Origin: CAVQGZ01 sp942491665
Lineage (GTDB): Bacteria > Actinomycetota > Actinomycetes > Jiangellales > Jiangellaceae
Length of the DNA: 64,000 nt
Reading direction: 5' to 3'
Assembly (NCBI GenBank): GCA_942491665.1
Contig: CALOBR010000016.1
Location: 124,001-188,000, forward strand
The notes below the pieces were generated by a model. That model made no database searches. It worked only from the letters and a program-made list of their open reading frames with translations, and was not told the origin of the DNA. Position 1 is the stretch's first letter. Each line of letters opens with the position of its first letter. Below, piece after piece: positions 8,204 through 16,185 of the stretch. The position numbers and the translations under genes were made by a program.

Positions 8204-8245
8204 GAGCCCCCGACGCTGACATCCCCCCGACAGCGTCGGGGGCTC
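8204..8245 (+). terminator. Terminator after yceI
   Basis: Perfect 15-bp stem GAGCCCCCGACGCTG / CAGCGTCGGGGGCTC with a 12-nt loop, 25 bp after the yceI stop; no T-run. Confidence 0.85.
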
Positions 8246-8317
8246 GCTCATGCCCACGCACGCTCCCAGCGCCCCGTCCAGGTCACAGGGGTGCCCGCCG
8301 CCTCGGCACCACTGGTC

Positions 8318-8323
8318 TAGCCT
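8318..8323 (+). promoter_or_regulatory. -10 element of a leaderless promoter (femAB-like gene)
   Basis: TAGCCT 8 bp upstream of the GTG at 8332, with no ribosome-binding site between them. The spacing implies transcription starting at or next to the start codon. Confidence 0.5.
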
Positions 8324-8331
8324 CGACGCTC

Positions 8332-9465
8332 GTGGCCGATGCTCTGCGAGTCCGACCGATCAGCGAGCGCGAGCACCTCGCCTACATCGCCTCCCGCCCC
8401 TCGGTGAGCTTCTTGCAGACCCCCGCGTGGGGCCGCGTCAAACAGGAGTGGCAGCACGAGAGCCTCGGCTGGGAGGACTCGACCGGGCACCTTCTAGCAG
8501 CCGGCCTGGTGCTGTACCGACAGGTGCCCAGGCTGAACCGATACCTCGCCTACATGCCCGAGGGGCCCGACCTGCCGTGGGCTGCCGACGCCGCCGCCGG
8601 AAGACTCGACCGATGGCTCGCTCCACTTCGCAGCTACCTGCGCGGCAAGGGCGCCTTCGCCATCCGACTCGGCCCGCCGACACCAGTGCGCACGTGGGAC
8701 GCCCCCACCCTCAAGGCCGCTCTGGCCAGCGGCGCGGCGTCACGTCTGGGCGACCTGACCCCGTCATGGGTGGACGAACCCGCCACGCACGTTGCACCGG
8801 CTCTCACCGATCTTGGGTGGCTGGCACCCGCGGCCGCCGAAGGCTTCGCCACCGGCCAGCCCGCCCAGGTCTTCTGGCTGCCCCTGGCCGGGCGCAGCGC
8901 CGACGACGTCTTCGCCGGGTTCAACCAGCTGTGGCGGCGCAACGTCCGCAAGGCCGACAAGATGGGCGTCGAGGTCACGATCGGCAACCGGGACGACCTC
9001 GCGGAGTTCCACACCCTTTACGTCGAGACCGCCGAGCGCGACGGGTTCACCCCCCGCCCGGCCTCGTACTTCACCGGCATGTGGGACGCGATGACCGCCG
9101 AGAACCCTCAGCGGTTGCGGCTGTACCTGGCCAGGCACGAGGGTGATCTGGTGGCGGCCACGACCATGACACAGGTGGGCAGCCATGCCTGGTACTCCTA
9201 CGGCGCCTCGTCGAGCGCCAAGCGCGACGTGCGCGGATCGAACGCCGTCCAGTGGCGAATGATCAGCGACGCGCTGGAGTCCGGTGCCGACGTGTACGAC
9301 CTGCGCGGCATCACCGACACCCTCGACCCGAACGACTCCCACGTCGGGCTCATCCAGTTCAAGCTCGGAACCGGCGGGCAGGCCGTGGAGTACCCCGGCG
9401 AGTGGACGCTGCCGCTCAACAAGGTGATCTACCGCGCGTTCGAGATGTACCTGGCCCGGCGGTAG
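8332..9465 (+). CDS. FemAB-type peptidoglycan-bridge aminoacyltransferase
   Basis: 377 residues with two GNAT-like halves as in FemA/FemX, which add amino acids from aminoacyl-tRNA to lipid II. Seen: 'FLQTPAWGRVKQEWQHES' at the start, 'GFNQLWRRNVRKADKMGV' in the middle, 'WYSYGASSSAKRDVRGSNA' and 'YDLRGITDTLDPNDSHVG' near the end, all hallmarks of the family. It starts at GTG 8332 behind a -10 and without a leader. The next gene starts 2 bp after its stop, so the two are one operon. Which residue it transfers cannot be read from sequence. Confidence 0.9.
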   Translation: MADALRVRPISEREHLAYIASRPSVSFLQTPAWGRVKQEWQHESLGWEDSTGHLLAAGLVLYRQVPRLNRYLAYMPEGPDLPWAADAAAGRLDRWLAPLRSYLRGKGAFAIRLGPPTPVRTWDAPTLKAALASGAASRLGDLTPSWVDEPATHVAPALTDLGWLAPAAAEGFATGQPAQVFWLPLAGRSADDVFAGFNQLWRRNVRKADKMGVEVTIGNRDDLAEFHTLYVETAERDGFTPRPASYFTGMWDAMTAENPQRLRLYLARHEGDLVAATTMTQVGSHAWYSYGASSSAKRDVRGSNAVQWRMISDALESGADVYDLRGITDTLDPNDSHVGLIQFKLGTGGQAVEYPGEWTLPLNKVIYRAFEMYLARR

Positions 9466-9467
9466 CG

Positions 9468-10475
9468 ATGAGCCTGCGTATGGTCGTGGACGCCATGGCG
9501 TGGCGGCGGCACCTGATGTCGGTGCAGCAGATGACCCCTGGGCTCGTCCCGGTCGCCAAGGGCAACGGCTACGGCTTCGGGATCGGTCTGCTGACCGACG
9601 AGGCCGCAACACTGGGGGTCGACACCCTCGCCGTGGGCACCTACCCCGAGCTCGACACCGCGGCCGGGTTCCCCGGCACCCGGCTGGTGCTCTCCCCCTG
9701 GCGGCCTTTCCTGCCTACTCCCACCGACGACCCGGACGTCGTGCACACCGTGAGCCGCCTGGACGACCTGGCTCGGCTCGCAGCCCTGCCACACCGGCCG
9801 CGCGTCGTGGTCGAGGTTCTCACCTCGATGCGCCGCCACGGGATCGTTCCCGACCGGCTCGCCGCCGCGGGCCCGATGCTTGACGGCGTGACGTTCGAGG
9901 GCTGGACCATGCACCTGCCCATGACCGGCGACACCACCGCCGAGGCAGCTCGGCTGGCCCGCACTGCCCGGGCCGTCGCCGACGGCCCGGTCTGGGTCAG
10001 CCACGTGTCCGCGCAGCGTCGAGGCGAGATCGGCGGCGACGTGCGCTTGCGCGTCGGGACGAACCTGTGGCTGGGCGACCCAGCCATGCTCCAGGTGCGC
10101 TCGCACGTGCTGGACGTGCACCGGCTGGACCCCGGTGAGGGCTACGGCTACCGACAGCGCTCGCTTCGACGCGGCGGCACCCTGCTGGTGGTCAGCGGTG
10201 GCACGGCGCACGGCATCGCGCTCACCGCCCCGACAGCGGCGACGACGATGCGCCAGCGCGGCGTTGCCGCCGCCAACGGCGGGCTCGAGGCGCTCGGACG
10301 GGCCCGCTCGCCCTTCGTCGTGAATGGGCAGTCGGCCTGGTTCGCCGAGCCCCCGCACATGCAGTGCTCGATGATCGTTGCCCCCGGCGGTGCGTCCCTA
10401 CCGAGCGTCGGCGACGAGGTGCCCGTCCGGGTGCGCCACACGACCACGCTCATGGACGAGGTCGTGCTCGCCTGA
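9468..10475 (+). CDS. Alanine-racemase-like PLP protein
   Basis: 335 residues with an alanine-racemase-type barrel. The PLP lysine is Lys31 in 'VPVAKGNGYGFG'. The C-terminal beta domain has 'GEGYGYRQR', but where racemases have the catalytic Tyr in 'GYADG' this protein has 'SGGTAHG', and the usual 'CMDQ' motif reads 'MQCSMI'. It may thus bind PLP without normal racemase activity, or use a different base. It follows the FemAB-like gene by 2 bp; a role with that enzyme in wall cross-bridge chemistry is likely but unproven. Confidence 0.8.
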   Translation: MSLRMVVDAMAWRRHLMSVQQMTPGLVPVAKGNGYGFGIGLLTDEAATLGVDTLAVGTYPELDTAAGFPGTRLVLSPWRPFLPTPTDDPDVVHTVSRLDDLARLAALPHRPRVVVEVLTSMRRHGIVPDRLAAAGPMLDGVTFEGWTMHLPMTGDTTAEAARLARTARAVADGPVWVSHVSAQRRGEIGGDVRLRVGTNLWLGDPAMLQVRSHVLDVHRLDPGEGYGYRQRSLRRGGTLLVVSGGTAHGIALTAPTAATTMRQRGVAAANGGLEALGRARSPFVVNGQSAWFAEPPHMQCSMIVAPGGASLPSVGDEVPVRVRHTTTLMDEVVLA

Positions 10476-10525
10476 GCAGCCGACGTCGAGCTTGCCCTTG
10501 CCGAGCCGCCGACCGGCCTGGGGGG

Positions 10526-11617
10526 TCAACCGGCCCACTGACCGCCGAAGAACCGGGCCGCCCACACCGCGGCGACCAAGCCGGAACCGACCAGCCACAC
10601 GACGCGAACCAGGGGTCTGTCCTTTATCAGCGCGGCAACGGCGAGCCACGTCGGCCACCACAGCAGCGCGGCTCGTGGCACCGACAGGTACCAGTAGGCG
10701 AGAGTGAAGGCTACAACGTTCAACACGACGAAGGTCGCTTCTGCCCACAGTCTCTGCCACAGACACCAGACGACGGTGATCACACCCACGGCGACGGCGA
10801 CCAGCTCGAGGCGGAACGGCCACACATACATCGCCTCGACGCTGCCGTTGAACGCCGCGTCCCAGGTGTTCGCCACGGTCTCCCACGGCGGACGCGCGGT
10901 GCGCGACCACTCCGGCGAGCTCTGCGCGTCCCACCAGGCCGTCCATGAGCCGGTCGCGGCGTACTGCGCGACGACGATGGCGGCCACCGGCAGTGCTGGA
11001 AGCCCCAGCCAGGCGACGTCACGCCATCGCCGCGGACGTTCGCTGAGCCACTGCACCACCAGGGCGACCAGCAAGAAGAGGGCCGACACGCGCACGGTGA
11101 CGGCCATCGCAGTGAGCAGGCCGGCCAGCCACCAGCGCCGGTTCTGCGCGGCCAGCCAGGCGGGCAGCGCCAGGGCAAGAAAGAGCGCCTCGGAGTAGGG
11201 GGCGGCGAGAAACACGGCCGTCGGCGCGAGCAGCCACGAAGCAACTGCCCACCGTCCGCTGTCGGGAAGGTGCCGCTCGGCGAGGCGAGCCAGCGCCACG
11301 GCTGCCACGGCGCCGGCTAGCGCAGACACCACAAGTCCGGCCACGACCTCGCTGACCCCGAGTGCCGCACCAGCGCGCATCAGCAGCGGCAGCCCCGGCA
11401 GGAAAGCCTCGTTGGGCACGCCGGTCGGCTCTGCGACGTACCCGGCGCGCGCAATTCCGACGTAGTGGACAACGTCCCAGTGGGTCCAGCGCTCGAGCCA
11501 GCCGTACCCGTCGACGCCGGCGTTGAGGACGCCGACGACGACCCCCACCAGGCCCACACCCAGGCGCCAGACCGCCCACATGCCCAGGGCGGCGCGGTCT
11601 ACAGGCCCGAGGCGCAT
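10526..11617 (-). CDS. PIG-V-like polytopic membrane glycosyltransferase
   Basis: 363 residues with roughly nine to ten membrane helices. The first outer loop has 'WTHWDVVHYVGIARAGY' followed by 'NEAFLPGLPLLMR' and later 'APYSEALFLALAL'; this WD..HY / FLPGLP / SEALF pattern is that of PIG-V-type mannosyltransferases that use polyprenyl-phosphate sugars outside the membrane. The acceptor is unknown. The ATG follows the -10 TAGGCT by 6 nt (11624-11629 on this strand), so the mRNA is probably leaderless. It converges on the preceding operon. Confidence 0.75.
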   Translation of the reverse strand: MRLGPVDRAALGMWAVWRLGVGLVGVVVGVLNAGVDGYGWLERWTHWDVVHYVGIARAGYVAEPTGVPNEAFLPGLPLLMRAGAALGVSEVVAGLVVSALAGAVAAVALARLAERHLPDSGRWAVASWLLAPTAVFLAAPYSEALFLALALPAWLAAQNRRWWLAGLLTAMAVTVRVSALFLLVALVVQWLSERPRRWRDVAWLGLPALPVAAIVVAQYAATGSWTAWWDAQSSPEWSRTARPPWETVANTWDAAFNGSVEAMYVWPFRLELVAVAVGVITVVWCLWQRLWAEATFVVLNVVAFTLAYWYLSVPRAALLWWPTWLAVAALIKDRPLVRVVWLVGSGLVAAVWAARFFGGQWAG

Positions 11618-11623
11618 CAGTGC

Positions 11624-11629
11624 AGCCTA
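11624..11629 (-). promoter_or_regulatory. -10 element of a leaderless promoter (PIG-V-like gene)
   Basis: TAGGCT read on the minus strand, 6 nt before the ATG at 11617; there is no ribosome-binding site in the gap. The whole gap to the PBP stop is only 25 bp. Confidence 0.5.
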
Positions 11630-11642
11630 CGAAGCAGTCTTC

Positions 11643-13928
11643 TCAGGCGGCGGGTGTGGCCGGTCCGGCGGGCTCGTTCGCCGGTTGTGGCGTGGTCGCG
11701 GCGCTACCGGCCTGCTGGGCCGCACCCTCCTCGTCGGTACCGTCGCCAGCGCCGTCACCACCGTTCTCAGGCGGTGGGGTCGGCTCGGGCGTCGGCTGCG
11801 GGGTTGAGGGCGGCTCCGGCGGCGTGGTGGGCCCGGGCGTGGGCTGCGGCTCGGGCGTGGGCTGCGGCTCAGGCGTGGGCTGCGGCTCAGGCGTGGGCTC
11901 GGGTCGCGGCGGTGGCGACGGCGCGGTGGTCGGCGGCGGGGGTGGCGGGGCCACGGGAGCCGGCGGAGGCGGCGGGCTCAGCACTGTGCCGATGTCGGCT
12001 GCCGGCGGGAACTGCTCCACTGGCTCGCCGTCGAGCGCATCGGTCATGAACGTGGTCCAGGTGCGGGCCGGGTAGGCGCCGCCGAAGAAGGTCGGCAGCC
12101 CGCCGGCCCCGTCCAGGTCGTCGGTCACCGTCCCCTCGCCTCTGAAGTACCCGACCGCGGTCGCGAGCTGCGGGGTGTACCCGACGAACCACGACGACTG
12201 CGTGATGCCCTCCGGACCGGCCGTGCCGGTCTTGCCGGCGGCCGGGCGGCCGAGCGCCTGAGCGGCAGCCCCGGTGCCGTTGGTCACAGCAGACTGCAGC
12301 GCCGAGGTGATGTCGGCGGTCACGTCGGCCTCGAGCCGGCGTTCCATCGAGTCCTCGTGCCCATACTGGTCGGTCCCGCTGAGGTCGGTCACTGACTCGA
12401 CCGTGTACGGGTCGGCGTGCATGCCTTCCGCGGCGATCGTCGCGTACGCCTCGGCCATCTGCAGCGGGCTGACCGCGGCGGTTCCCAGCGTGATGCGGGC
12501 GTTGGGCAGCAGGCCGTTGGGCGTGCCGTCCGGGTAGGTGTCCGGGAGACCGGCGCGCATGGCGACGTCCATGACGTCGTCGGGGCCGACCGTCATCGTG
12601 AGGTCGACGAAGGCGGTGTTGATCGACTGCTCGGTCGCATAGCGCAGGTCGACGAGCTCGCCGTAGCTGCGCTCGCCCTCGTTGGCGACCGTGTTCGTGG
12701 CCGGGTTCGTGTCGCCATCGATCACGTAGGGCGAGTTGCCCTGAAAGCGGCTCTGCAGCGAGACGCCGTCCTCGAGGCCCGCCCCCAGGGTGAAGGCCTT
12801 GAACGTGGACGCACCGGGGATGTAGGACTGGGTGGCGTTGTTGATCGACCGCTCGATGTAGTCCTCGCCCCCGTACATGGCGCGCATCGCGCCGGTGCCG
12901 GGCTCGACGGCGGCGATGCCGACGCGCACGTCGTCGGCGTCGACGGTCGGAAACTCCTCTTCGACTGCGTTGCGTACGGCCCGCTGTGCCTTGCGGTCGA
13001 AGGTGCTGACGACGCGCAGCCCGCCGCTGTCGATCTCCTCGCCGGTGAAGCCAAGCGCGACCAGCTCCTCGCGCACCGTGGCTAGCAGATACCCGTTCGT
13101 GCCGCCCAGCGCGTTGCCCGACGGCGGCTTGGAGACCTTCGGCCGCGACTGCTCGGCCGCCTCCTGCGGGGTCAACCAGCCCTCGCCGACCATGCCGTCG
13201 ATCACGTAGTCGAAGCGGTTCGACAGGGCCTGCTTGGCCTCGTCGCCGTTGCGCGGGTCGTAGCTGGTCGGCGACTGCAGCAACGCCGCGAGTGTCGCCC
13301 CCTGGCTCACTGAGAGCTCTTGCACGTCCGTGCGGAACCAGGCCTGGCCACCGGTCTGGATGCCGTAGGCGCCCCGTCCGAAGTACACGGTGTTGAGGTA
13401 GTCCTCGAGAATCTGGTCCTTCGACAGGGTCGCGTCGATCTTCAGCGAGAGGATGATCTCCTCGACCTTGCGCCAGTAAGTCTGATCCAGCGTCAGGTAG
13501 TAGTTCTTGACGTACTGCTGGGTGATCGTCGAGCCGCCCTGCGTCGAGCCCGTCGTCAGGTTGTTCCAGAAGGCGCGGACGATGCCGGGGATGGAGATGC
13601 CGCTGTTGTCGTAGAAGCTGCGGTCCTCGGCCGCCAGCACGGCCTGCTGGACATGCTCGGGCACCTCCTCCAACGGCACCGACACCCGGTTCTCGGTGCT
13701 GAACCGGCCGATCTCGTTGGTGCCGTCGGCGTAGTAGACGATCGTGGTCTCGCTGGTCGCGAAGTCGTTGGGTGCCGGGACGTCGATGGTCAACCAGAGG
13801 ACGGCGAACGCGGCGAGGCCGGCCATGGCGAGGCCGGCGACGATCGCGAGCGCCCAACGCAGGGCACGTCGCCACCATGAGCGACGCGGCGTCGCTGACG
13901 TGGCTGAGCGTGATGACGAGGGGGACAT
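11643..13928 (-). CDS. Class A penicillin-binding protein (transglycosylase/transpeptidase)
   Basis: 761 residues. One membrane anchor near residues 25-50, then a glycosyltransferase-51 domain with 'LAAEDRSFYDN' and 'GGSTITQQYVKNYYL', then a transpeptidase with SxxK 'STFK' (about 373), SxN 'SIN' (about 434) and 'KTGTAG' (about 564). It polymerises and cross-links peptidoglycan outside the membrane. The last 110 residues are a Pro-rich tail including three exact repeats of PEPQPT coded by an 18-bp DNA repeat; such tails may span the wall. Start ATG has only a weak AAGAGAG upstream. It is divergent from padR. Confidence 0.95.
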   Translation of the reverse strand: MSPSSSRSATSATPRRSWWRRALRWALAIVAGLAMAGLAAFAVLWLTIDVPAPNDFATSETTIVYYADGTNEIGRFSTENRVSVPLEEVPEHVQQAVLAAEDRSFYDNSGISIPGIVRAFWNNLTTGSTQGGSTITQQYVKNYYLTLDQTYWRKVEEIILSLKIDATLSKDQILEDYLNTVYFGRGAYGIQTGGQAWFRTDVQELSVSQGATLAALLQSPTSYDPRNGDEAKQALSNRFDYVIDGMVGEGWLTPQEAAEQSRPKVSKPPSGNALGGTNGYLLATVREELVALGFTGEEIDSGGLRVVSTFDRKAQRAVRNAVEEEFPTVDADDVRVGIAAVEPGTGAMRAMYGGEDYIERSINNATQSYIPGASTFKAFTLGAGLEDGVSLQSRFQGNSPYVIDGDTNPATNTVANEGERSYGELVDLRYATEQSINTAFVDLTMTVGPDDVMDVAMRAGLPDTYPDGTPNGLLPNARITLGTAAVSPLQMAEAYATIAAEGMHADPYTVESVTDLSGTDQYGHEDSMERRLEADVTADITSALQSAVTNGTGAAAQALGRPAAGKTGTAGPEGITQSSWFVGYTPQLATAVGYFRGEGTVTDDLDGAGGLPTFFGGAYPARTWTTFMTDALDGEPVEQFPPAADIGTVLSPPPPPAPVAPPPPPPTTAPSPPPRPEPTPEPQPTPEPQPTPEPQPTPGPTTPPEPPSTPQPTPEPTPPPENGGDGAGDGTDEEGAAQQAGSAATTPQPANEPAGPATPAA
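11836..11901. repeat. 18-bp tandem repeat in the PBP tail
   Basis: Three nearly identical 18-bp units (11836-11853, 11854-11871, 11872-11889) and a partial fourth, encoding PEPQPT on the minus strand. Copy number probably varies by slippage. Confidence 0.85.
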
Positions 13929-14007
13929 GAGCTCTCTTCGGTCGGGGGCCGAGCACGGCGTGTCGCGCGTGACGGCTCTGGCGCAGGTTGGACTAGTCTA
14001 TCCGCCT

Positions 14008-14028
14008 GATGTATCGTTCTGATACATC
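14008..14028. promoter_or_regulatory. Probable PadR operator
   Basis: GATGTATC-GTTCT-GATACATC: an 8-bp perfect inverted repeat with 5-bp spacer. ATGTAT/ATACAT arms are the known PadR type. It lies just downstream of a possible -10 (TAGTCT, 13994-13999) and 73 bp upstream of padR, between padR and the divergent PBP gene. Confidence 0.75.
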
Positions 14029-14100
14029 GACAGAGCAGGTCCACTCGATACGTCAACCCGACGCCTCGACAGTCTGCCCGCACCGACCAGAAGGATCCAC

Positions 14101-14712
14101 GTGACCAAGCGGACCGAAGTCTTGGAGCTCGCCGTTCTCGGCCTGCTGCACGACTCGCCCATGCACGGGTACGAGCTGCGCAAACAGCTCACCGCCCTGC
14201 TGGGCTGGGGCCGTTCCCTCTCGTATGGGTCCCTGTATCCCGCTCTGAAGGACCTCGTCCGCCGCGGGCTCATTGCCGAGAGCGCTCCCGACCCCACAGT
14301 CGGCCGGTCTCGGCGCGCGAAGATCGTGTACGAGCTCACCGCGGACGGCAAGGAGCACTTCACCGGGCTCATCTCCGAGGCCGGCCCGGCCGCCTGGGAC
14401 GACGAGCCCTTCGGCGTGCACTTCGCGTTCTTCGCCCGCACAGATGCCGAGACCCGCATGCGGATCCTCGAAGGTCGTCGCTCCCGTCTCGAAGAGCGGC
14501 TGGCGACCTTCAGGGCTTCGTTGCACAAGACAAGGGAACGCCTGGACAGCTACACCCTCGAGCTTCAGCGGCACGGCCTGGAGTCGGTCGAACGTGAAGT
14601 TCGCTGGCTCGACGAGCTCATCGACCATGAACGTCAAGCGTCCGGGGAAACCCGCCGGTCGCCTATCGCCGGTGCGTCCGGCACCAACAAGAAGGAGGAA
14701 CAGCCGTCATGA
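14101..14712 (+). CDS. PadR-family transcriptional regulator
   Basis: 203 residues. PadR winged helix at about 5-85: 'VLELAVLGLLHDSPMHGYEL', 'SYGSLYPALKDLVRRGLI', then wing 'GRSRRAKIVYELTADGKEHF'. The C-terminal half is helical and probably dimerises. GTG start after AGAAGGA. Its TGA overlaps the ino1 ATG (ATGA), so it is translationally coupled to inositol-phosphate synthase; the operator upstream suggests it represses its own operon. A role in adjusting inositol (hence mycothiol or phosphatidylinositol) supply is inferred. Confidence 0.93.
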   Translation: MTKRTEVLELAVLGLLHDSPMHGYELRKQLTALLGWGRSLSYGSLYPALKDLVRRGLIAESAPDPTVGRSRRAKIVYELTADGKEHFTGLISEAGPAAWDDEPFGVHFAFFARTDAETRMRILEGRRSRLEERLATFRASLHKTRERLDSYTLELQRHGLESVEREVRWLDELIDHERQASGETRRSPIAGASGTNKKEEQPS

Positions 14713-15800
14713 CCAAGGCCACTAACCCGGTCAAGGTGGCGATCGCTGGTGTCGGCAACTGCGCGGCCTCGCTCGTGCAGGGTGTGCACTACTACCGCGA
14801 CGCAAGCCCCGAGGCGTCCGTCCCCGGCCTCATGCACGTCCAGTTCGGCGAGTACCACGTCGGCGACATCGAGTTCGTCGCCGCGTTCGACGTCGACGCC
14901 AAGAAGGTCGGCCAAGACCTCTCCGACGCCATCGTCGCCTCAGAGAACAACACCATCACCATCTGTGACGTCCCGCCCACCAGCGTGACCGTGCAGCGCG
15001 GCCCGACTCTCGACGGCCTCGGCAAGTACTACCGCGAGATGATCGTGGAGTCTGACGACGAGCCGGTCGACATCGTCGCCGCCCTGCGGGCGTCCGAGGC
15101 CGACGTGCTGATCTGCTACCTGCCCGTCGGGTCGGAAGAGGCGGCGAAGTTCTACGCGCAGGCCGCCATCGACGCCAAGGTTGCGTTCGTCAACGCGCTT
15201 CCCGTGTTCATCGCCGGCACGCCGGAGTGGGCGCAGAAGTTCACCGACGCCGGTGTGCCGATCGTCGGCGACGACATCAAGTCGCAGGTGGGCGCCACCA
15301 TCACGCACCGCGTGCTGACCAAGCTGTTCGAGGACCGCGGCGTGACCGTAGACCGCACGTACCAGCTCAACGTCGGCGGCAACATGGACTTCATGAACAT
15401 GCTCGAGCGTGACCGTCTGGAGTCGAAGAAGATCTCCAAGACCCAATCGGTGACCAGCCAGATGTCGCGCGACATCGGCGCGCGCAACGTCCACATCGGT
15501 CCGAGCGACTACGTGGCGTGGCTGGACGACCGCAAGTGGGCCTTCGTGCGGCTCGAGGGACGCGCCTTCGGTGACGCCCCGCTGAGCATGGAGTACAAGC
15601 TCGAGGTGTGGGACTCCCCCAACTCGGCCGGCGTCATCATCGACGCATTGCGTGCGGCGAAGATCGCCAAGGACCGCGGCATCGGTGGCCCGATTCTGTC
15701 GGCGTCGTCGTACTTCATGAAGAGCCCGCCGGTGCAGTACACCGACGACGAGGCGCGTGACTCGGTCGCAGCCTTCATCGACGGATCGGTGGAGCGCTGA
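14709..15800 (+). CDS. ino1: myo-Inositol-1-phosphate synthase
   Basis: 363 residues, the usual actinobacterial length. It converts glucose-6-phosphate to inositol-1-phosphate with NAD, the first step to phosphatidylinositol and mycothiol. NAD-binding 'VAIAGVGNCAASLVQG' at residues 9-24, 'VGDDIKSQVGATITHRVL', and 'QLNVGGNMDFMNML' are family signatures, and Lys/Asp active-site regions such as 'GPSDYVAWLDDRKWAF' are intact. It overlaps padR by 4 bp. A strong TTCG-loop hairpin ends the operon. Confidence 0.96.
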   Translation: MTKATNPVKVAIAGVGNCAASLVQGVHYYRDASPEASVPGLMHVQFGEYHVGDIEFVAAFDVDAKKVGQDLSDAIVASENNTITICDVPPTSVTVQRGPTLDGLGKYYREMIVESDDEPVDIVAALRASEADVLICYLPVGSEEAAKFYAQAAIDAKVAFVNALPVFIAGTPEWAQKFTDAGVPIVGDDIKSQVGATITHRVLTKLFEDRGVTVDRTYQLNVGGNMDFMNMLERDRLESKKISKTQSVTSQMSRDIGARNVHIGPSDYVAWLDDRKWAFVRLEGRAFGDAPLSMEYKLEVWDSPNSAGVIIDALRAAKIAKDRGIGGPILSASSYFMKSPPVQYTDDEARDSVAAFIDGSVER

Positions 15801-15829
15801 GCGCTCCGACCTGACGGCTTGCTGGGACG

Positions 15830-15857
15830 GCGCCCGCTCCCTTCGGGGGGCGGGCGC
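15830..15857 (+). terminator. Terminator of the padR-ino1 operon
   Basis: 12-bp stem (GCGCCCGCTCCC / GGGGGCGGGCGC with one G-T pair) capped by a TTCG tetraloop, 29 bp after the ino1 stop, followed by TGTTCC. A smaller 7-bp hairpin spans the ino1 stop itself (15791-15807). Confidence 0.85.
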
Positions 15858-15883
15858 TGTTCCGCGTGAATAGCCAGTGGTCC

Positions 15884-16050
15884 ACGGCGGGTCAGCGTCA
15901 GCGGCCGGTCGCTCAACGGAGAGTCCGCGTCAACCATCGATGATCCACGGAGCATCTCCGTCGACCACAGCGGTCTCAACGGAGTCGCACCGTCGCTATG
16001 TGCCGTTCGGGTTCCGTGGATCACCGGCAAACCGACGGAGATCATCCGTC
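15884..16050. repeat. Degenerate tandem repeats, 31-32 bp period within a 63-bp period
   Basis: The motif ACGGAG (first copy ACGGCG) recurs at 15884, 15916, 15947, 15979 and 16035, each followed 11-12 bp later by CGTC or CCGTC, giving short dyads ACGG...CCGT. Spacings are 32, 31, 32 and 56 bp. The blocks at about 15880-15942 and 15943-16005 align as a diverged 63-bp duplication. TGATCCACGG (15941-15950) also has an exact inverted copy at 16014-16023. The stretch 15858-16131 contains no convincing gene. Confidence 0.6.
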
Positions 16051-16131
16051 AACGACCATTGGCCGACGCACCGGCTCCACTGACGCCTCTGCTCGGTCGA
16101 AGCCGAACCCGGGCTTGGGCGCCGCACGCGA

Positions 16132-16168
16132 GAGGGCGGGAACTGCGTGGTGCGCAGTTCCCGCCCTC
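16132..16168 (-). terminator. Terminator of the 16.2-19.4 kb membrane operon
   Basis: Perfect 16-bp stem GAGGGCGGGAACTGCG / CGCAGTTCCCGCCCTC with a 5-nt loop, 17 bp beyond the stop of the 890-residue gene; it would work on both strands. Confidence 0.9.
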
Positions 16169-16185
16169 CTCGGTGCTGTGTCGAA

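Noticed and set aside
11836..11901. Tandem 18-bp repeats considered as CRISPR-like
   Set aside because: No unique spacers; the repeats are in frame and encode PEPQPT in the PBP tail.
15884..16050. Array considered as CRISPR
   Set aside because: Repeats are short and degenerate, spacing is mostly 31-32 bp with no distinct spacers, and no cas genes are in the window.
15877..16083. 69-codon frame across the repeat array (reads as two similar 21-residue units)
   Set aside because: The similarity reflects the DNA duplication; there is no ribosome-binding site, and a strong terminator stands just before it.
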